From assembly GCA_030770425.1 (NCBI GenBank), contig JASJFT010000008.1, positions 1 to 64,000 on the forward strand: a stretch of DNA of 64,000 bases. Direction: 5' to 3'. Shown here piece after piece: positions 58,730 to 64,000 of this stretch; position 1 is the first letter of the stretch; each line of letters opens with the position of its first letter. The notes under the pieces were generated by a model, which searched no databases, had not been told where the DNA came from, and was given only the letters and a program-made list of their open reading frames with translations. The DNA comes from Darksidea phi (Eukaryota > Ascomycota > Dothideomycetes > Pleosporales > Lentitheciaceae). The translations under genes were made by a program, and so were the position numbers.

Positions 58730-61243
58730 ATGGCCACCGCAACACAGCTCATGCCGTCGCCGACGGGCCTGAAGTCGTCTTTCAGCCCATACACCGACTC
58801 GCCCAGCTCCCCGGCCACCTTCGCCCAGGTCTTTTCAAATAGGTGCCATTTCCCCCAGCTACACCCACCCCAGGCTGCAGCAGCGCTAATGGAAACCCAA
58901 AGGTCGTCAAACACCTCGGACCACCTGGCTCCCCCGAGCCCCTACCCCTCCACCGTCGACCCCTCGCCAGTCGACAGTAACGGCACCGTCGCCACTGAGG
59001 TAGATGCTGTTGGCAGAGCACACCATGTCGCGGGACTGACGCAGCACAGATTGAAGACGATGCGCAAGAGAACCCGGTCGGTGAGAGCGACGGCGACGAC
59101 CAGGCCAGCGATATCAAGTCGCCGGATCTGGACGAGATGGCCAGCCCAATGAGCCTGGACAGCCAGGCCAAGGTACGGCAGAAGCGCATCCGTATGGTGG
59201 TCATATCTGATGGCATTGCAGCCCTCGAAGCTGGACACGGCGCTTCCTGTGCGCACTCGCGCCGACTCTGATGATGCGCCTCCGTCGGTCATTCATGCGC
59301 CTGCACATTTCAAAACATTCGTACGTGTCGCATTGGCTGTTGTTGCACGGCATAGGCGCTGACAGGGCAACCAGAACCGGGCGAGTGCTATGTCACCCCC
59401 ATCATCTTTGAATGAAACTGCGTCGGATCAGACTGCTGTGGTGTCTCCGCAAACACCAGAAGCAAACATGATCCCCGACGACAAGGTCCGTCGCGCGCAT
59501 GCAGCTCTGAGCCGGATCGTGATGGCTGAACGTCCACAGCATACTTCCCCTTATACACACCCCATTGACACCGACGTTCCTTCGTCGACCGCGCCAGACC
59601 GCACTACTCCGCGCGCACAGACGCGTCAAGAACACGAAGCCGATGACAACGACGGCGGACGGCGGGGCTCGCGAGCCAGTGTCGATCTTGCGGGTGAGCG
59701 CTTACCACCGTCGAGAACACAAGACGTTAGGCTGAATCGTGTAGACATAGCTGAGGCAGAAGATGTTACCTACTCGGAAACAGCTTCAAGCTCAACGTTC
59801 GAATTGGAAGACAGCCAGCCGTCCGAGACACAGGAATCGAAGACATCGATCATGTCCACGAGTCTCCAGGCAGGCACTCAGACTATGGGTGAAGTACTAA
59901 ACGACATCAATGAGACAGAGCGAGAAGTTGCAGCCCTACGGAACGCGTTGAACGAGTGCTGGACACTGTGCAACACACTCGCAAAGCTAAGCCAGAATCA
60001 TCGCCAGAGGATATTCCACTATTCCGGCGGGCGCGGCGAAGCACAAGAACATGCCTGGAAAACCTGCTGGCGCCTTTGCCAAACATTGTACGAGAACCGG
60101 AACGAAGACCCTACCACTCGAGTCAGCCCAACACTGGACCTCTGTCGAGATTTCTGTTTAGCACTCTTTGAAGTGCGGCAGCGGGGGGATGAGGCCTCGG
60201 ATTCCGTCCTGAGAGTCAGCTTTGAGCTCAACAACCATCTCTACAACGCTCACGATCGCCACCTACCCGAAGCCTTCCGGGAACGCACACTAGATTTCTA
60301 CCTGACTCTATGTCACAGACTCATGAAGCAAAGAACATCGCTCCCCGAGGAAACAGACGCGCTGCTGCATGCCTGCTGGTCGTTAGCCGAGATGCTATTC
60401 AGCATCCGCCAGAACAGCCGTGACGGAAAGCCTGCCGATGAAGAAATTTACGGGTCCGCTATCCAGGCCTGTTGGGAACTGTGCGACCTCTTCCGCGAAG
60501 GATGGACACAAGTGCGACCTGAACGCGGGACCCCGCGCCCATCCCAGTACATCTTCACAGCCACTCACCCCGCTTCCGTACCACATTCGCAGACCACTCA
60601 CTCCGAAATGTCTGACCGGTCATCGAGTCTAAACGAATCATACCATTCCGCTATCTCGATGCGGAAGCAGCTTGTCACGCACCCCGAGACACCCACCACC
60701 ATCTTCGACGATCGTGAAGAGTTTTCACCTGCTGAGGAACACAGCGTTCCAAACATATTGATCCTAGGACCCGAAGCAGGGCAAACGCGCACGCATGATC
60801 GCTGGTCCTCATCCTCTTCGAACCTCTCCACCTATTCCGATAACTCGCAGTCCATCCACAGCTCCTCCACCGCCACCGCCGGCCGCGAAGACCCCAACCT
60901 CATTCGCTTAAAGGGCCTCATCATCAAAGCTGCCATCAACACCGGTTACTCGCGCCAAACACCCCTCCCCGATTTCGTCCGCTCTTTACCGTCCAACAGT
61001 TTCGGAATGGTCCCTTGGCAAACCAAGCTCTTCGAAAACTACAAGAAACTCGTGCTGACGGACCCGACACTGAAAACAGTGCACACGCAACCTCTACGCC
61101 GGCTTACCGCGAGTGAGATTGGCAGAGCAGTGAACTGGATGTCAAGAAGCACACAGTTTGCCTGGTTGGCAGATCTTTATCGATTTGTGTTTGGGAATTA
61201 TCCTGATGATGCGAACCAAAGGAATCTCATCATCAATGCATAG
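58730..61243 (+). CDS. Hypothetical protein with repeated Cys-Trp-Leu-Cys helical motifs
   Basis: Four exons (58730-58999, 59050-59172, 59222-59320, 59375-61243) give 786 residues. About 330 N-terminal residues are disordered, Pro/Ser/Thr-rich and acidic (for example DEMASPMSLDSQAK). From about residue 345 a helical region contains a recurring motif of the form C-W-x-L-C-x-x-L-x-x-x-R, at about 359, 395, 421, 498 and 530, with weaker copies between. A Ser-rich linker follows, and then a compact C-terminal domain (about 680-786) with GLIIKAAINTGYSRQ, FGMVPWQTKLFENYKKLV and FAWLADLYRFVFG. It may belong to a fungal DUF such as DUF7624, but this is a guess. There is no signal peptide or membrane segment. 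The acceptor ending at 59374 was preferred; an in-frame one 9 bp upstream (ending 59365) would add three residues. In the first exon an internal intron around 58830-58890 is not excluded. Confidence 0.8.
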
Positions 61244-61806
61244 CGCATAGTAGCGCGAGCATTTTCCTTCCGTGTAACGTTTGGTTTAGTTTGGGATAGT
61301 CCGGTTCTTTGGTTTGGTCTGCTTCAGTGCGATATACCCCCCCACAACATTCTTTTCGGTCGCGAAAACTCTCAGCTGTCTGTTTACTACATGTCCAGAT
61401 GTAGCTCTCCGTCCTCTTCGCTTCTCTTGTATACCCTTTACGTAATCTACTTGCTCCGATGACCGAATGAATGAGTCAACTTTTCCTGCATCTGACTGCA
61501 GCCCTTTGTATTGGTGGCTGGTGATTGTAAGGTGCACCCCTTACACTTGCATGCACTGCAAGGCAAACACCTGTCCTTGTGAACGGTGTGTCCGTGCCAA
61601 GGCCCGGTCCATGAGGCCTCAGGGCGGAAATGGGTCAGCAAGGCCACGGCCGCTGACAACGAAGGATGGGGGCCAGAGAAGGGGCCATGGATCACGCATC
61701 TTGGACAGAATCCTGACTTGGGCGAGATCTGACGCTTTCACACCCTCGGCCGACGCGCTTGTAAAAAGGGTTTTTTAAATCTTTCTAATATGGAGCTTTG
61801 GACCGT
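61244..61806. other. Convergent intergenic region
   Basis: The 3' ends of the gene ending at 61243 and of the membrane protein gene beginning beyond the right edge meet here. No gene or repeat is seen. Confidence 0.55.
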
Positions 61807-64000
61807 TTACTGGCTGGTATCTATCTTCCCACCTTCCCTTCCTACCGACTGCTCTCCAGCCCATCTCTCCTCAATAGGCTCCGCATCAGTCGGGCTGTGG
61901 CAAAGCTGCGAATCCCGCACTGTAACTACCGGACGCCGTAAAGGCGAGGTAGGCGGTGAGGATGGAAAAGAGCCCTGCTGCGCGAGCGACGTGGGCGTTA
62001 ACGTCTGCTCGGAATCCTGCCGCGTCACTATTTTCGTCACACACGTTTTCTCCGTATTATGTCTGGTGATTGCGGCGTCAACGGTGCTGGTGGTTGGTGG
62101 CATGTGCAGACGCGGATGCATCATGTCAGTGATGTTGTAAGCGCAGAGCTTTTCTCCCGTTTGCGTCGTCGGTACCATGTCTGTACAGTGAGACCATGTT
62201 CCTGATCCCGCTTCCTCATAGGCGAGACGCTGGAGTTGGAGAGTAGCGTTTGATTTCCATTCCAGCCGCGCATAGTCATGCCCCGTGCTCTTTCGCTGGA
62301 ACCAATCGAGGAAGGACTCTAGGGTAAGATCGGCCACGACCAACGCCCCGCCAAGTGCAAAGATGAGTGCAATGCCGAGGATGGAGAAGGACGAGTAGCG
62401 GGTACTCATAATGCGCTGATTAGTGCAAAGAGCGCGACCCTGCTCCGTGCTCGGCGGCGCAGAGATATTCGCGGGTAGGGTAGCGGGACCGTTTGCGAAG
62501 TCGACGAAGACAGACTGCAGACTGGCTGTCGACGCGCTGTGCCAGAGTATGACCTCATCTTCCCACTGCGTGTCTGGCAAGGGGCCGTTGATGGACCAGC
62601 CCAGGCCGTAGGCGGCAGATAGCGCGGATTGACCTGCTATATCGACGACGGCATCAATTGAGAGAAAACCCTGCTGGAAAACGAAGTACACCCACTCCAT
62701 CAGTTTCTTCTTGTCTTCACTCTCGTTTCCCCAGACTTCATCGAAGCGGTTCAATATATCGTTGGAGCCGCCCAGCGCATGGCACTGCGGACCATCCTTC
62801 GCATTGGGATTGCATATCTGGTACTGCGACGTGCAACCCATTACGCTCGCCGTATCATCCTGGTTGTAGAAGGGCACGGGCTTTGGCTTTGGGTTTGCGC
62901 TCATGCTGTCGGATGACATGGCCGTTTTGCCAATGTGGTGGGCTGAGTACCACGGGTCATTTATCTCGGCCAAGTAAAAGAGGCCTTCGGCGGAGAGGAA
63001 GAAAAGGGTGATGTCGGCGTCCGGAGGGGTAAGTTCGGGGACCAAACTCATGGTCTTGTAACCTGTGGTCTTGCTCACGTCGCCTGAGAGATAGGATACT
63101 GATCTGTTGGTTGGTAAGTCACCAGATGCATTGGTACTTAGCAGTAAAAGGGTGGACTCACTTGACGTCGTAGTGAGCGTTTCGTCGCACCTGCAAGTCA
63201 GTGCCCTCGAAATACGCGTACGACAGATTTGTGGCGACTTGGTAAACAAAATCCTTGTAGGTGCCATTGATAGGACTTGAGTAATTGCCATAGTGGAAGC
63301 GCAGTAACGGGATGTCGGGATATGCGGTTTGATTATGAATCGACGTGTAACCCTCGGAGATAATGGGTGCGCACTGGCTAACACTGCGAAACTGAAATTG
63401 TGAGTCGGCTGGCAGATTGATGCCCAGATGGGTGTTGCTGTTGAGCAGGCCTGTGTCGACGATGATGGAGCCTGTCTTGCACATCTTGTCGTCGAAGGGA
63501 CAGCTTGCATTGCGAGTGATTTGAAAGTCGATCTTCGACTTGACATAATGGCGACAATCCTCCTCGTTGTCTAGATTCATATAACATTTCTGAGCATAAT
63601 TAAGATTGGCCGTATTTTGTCGGAAGCTCCAGACATCATACATTTGGCGGAAGGTGGTACCGTCCATCTCGTCCGGTTTCCAGGGGGCGCGACAGTTGTT
63701 CCCTGTGAGGAGGACTTCGCTAACGGTGTCGGCGGTAACGCGAGAGGAGAAGAGAGAAGCTGCATTGTATGCCGCGAAGATAGCAATGGTGAACATGATG
63801 AACATGAGCAAGCGTTTGTAGGGGCGAGAAGCCCTGTTTCTCCAAGCCTTGGCCATTACTATGAAGTTCCAGAGCGCAAATTCAGGTGTCTCCGCATTGC
63901 GAAGCACAGCCTGTCGTTGATGGTGTAGGGTGTCTTCGAGCTCGCGAGAGGAGAGGAAGCGATGGAGGACGAGACAGCTGATTCTCCAAAAGCTTTTCCC
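61807..64000 (-). CDS. Fungal membrane protein with large glycosylated ectodomain (5' part missing)
   Basis: Two exons are visible (64000-63162 and 63103-61807, minus strand). The frame is open to the window edge, so the true start lies outside; an internal ATG at 63907 is probably not the start. At least 712 residues are encoded. A membrane segment (RLLMFIMFTIAIFAAYNAASLF) comes early, followed by an ectodomain of about 420 residues. The ectodomain has many cysteines and N-glycosylation sites (NAS, NQT, NYS, NGT, NLS). A second membrane segment (ILGIALIFALGGALVVADL) precedes a cytoplasmic tail of about 190 residues rich in Thr, Ser and Pro. The type is common in ascomycetes but has no known role. 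The splice joins YDVK to SVSYLSGDV. It converges with the gene at 58730. Confidence 0.82.

Noticed and set aside
1..64000. CRISPR array, prophage or bacterial-type operon
   Set aside because: No regularly spaced repeats, and genes have spliceosomal introns and fungal families throughout.

Overview
This window looks like nuclear DNA of a filamentous ascomycete (Pezizomycotina, most likely Dothideomycetes). The genes are split by short introns of about 45-105 bp with GT..AG borders. They sit on both strands as single genes, not operons, and the families are fungal: a LaeA methyltransferase, an ACR3 arsenite carrier, DUF6536, and small Cys-rich secreted proteins. A dispersed repeat carries RIP-like C-to-T/G-to-A changes. 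The class is inferred from the LaeA sequence and gene style; the species cannot be named. All exon joins were made by hand from splice borders and checked for reading frame. Family names come from recognition, not a database search.

Layout. 1-5 kb: two plus-strand transporters (a choline/GABA-type APC permease and ACR3). 5-10.3 kb: a GC-rich stretch with no convincing gene, leading to the laeA orthologue (10.3-11.7 kb), which has eight exons including a 19-nt microexon. 11.7-15.4 kb: non-coding, with tandem repeats. 15.4-25.5 kb: an unrecognised protein with an acidic Ser-rich tail, repeat copy 1, a 1,634-residue coiled-coil protein and a mitochondrial-type acyl-CoA dehydrogenase. 26.5-29.5 kb: two convergent genes for small secreted proteins with eight cysteines each. 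31.6-36.3 kb: a kelch/BTB protein and Cdc20, transcribed divergently from a 652-bp spacer. 36.3-40.8 kb: mostly non-coding, with repeat copy 2 (RIP-like) and a frameshifted F-box pseudogene. 40.8-50.3 kb: an alpha-arrestin with a PPEY motif, a DUF6536 membrane protein and a large secreted protein. 51.6-54.4 kb: a Pof3/Dia2-type TPR/F-box/LRR protein and a small hypothetical gene. 58.7-64 kb: a protein with Cys-Trp helical repeats, convergent with a membrane protein that runs off the right edge.

How the genes relate. There is no operon, biosynthetic cluster, CRISPR array or prophage. Several genes fall into shared themes: ubiquitin-dependent control (Cdc20 for APC/C, a Pof3-type SCF subunit, an arrestin adaptor, an F-box relic), transport/detoxification (APC permease, ACR3), and secreted or surface proteins. 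LaeA is the one global regulator, but its usual target type, a secondary-metabolite cluster, is not in the window. The most unusual observations are the laeA exon architecture, the RIP-marked repeat pair, the paired eight-cysteine secreted proteins, the periodic Cys-Trp repeats and the very long coiled-coil protein. None amounts to a demonstrably new system from sequence alone.
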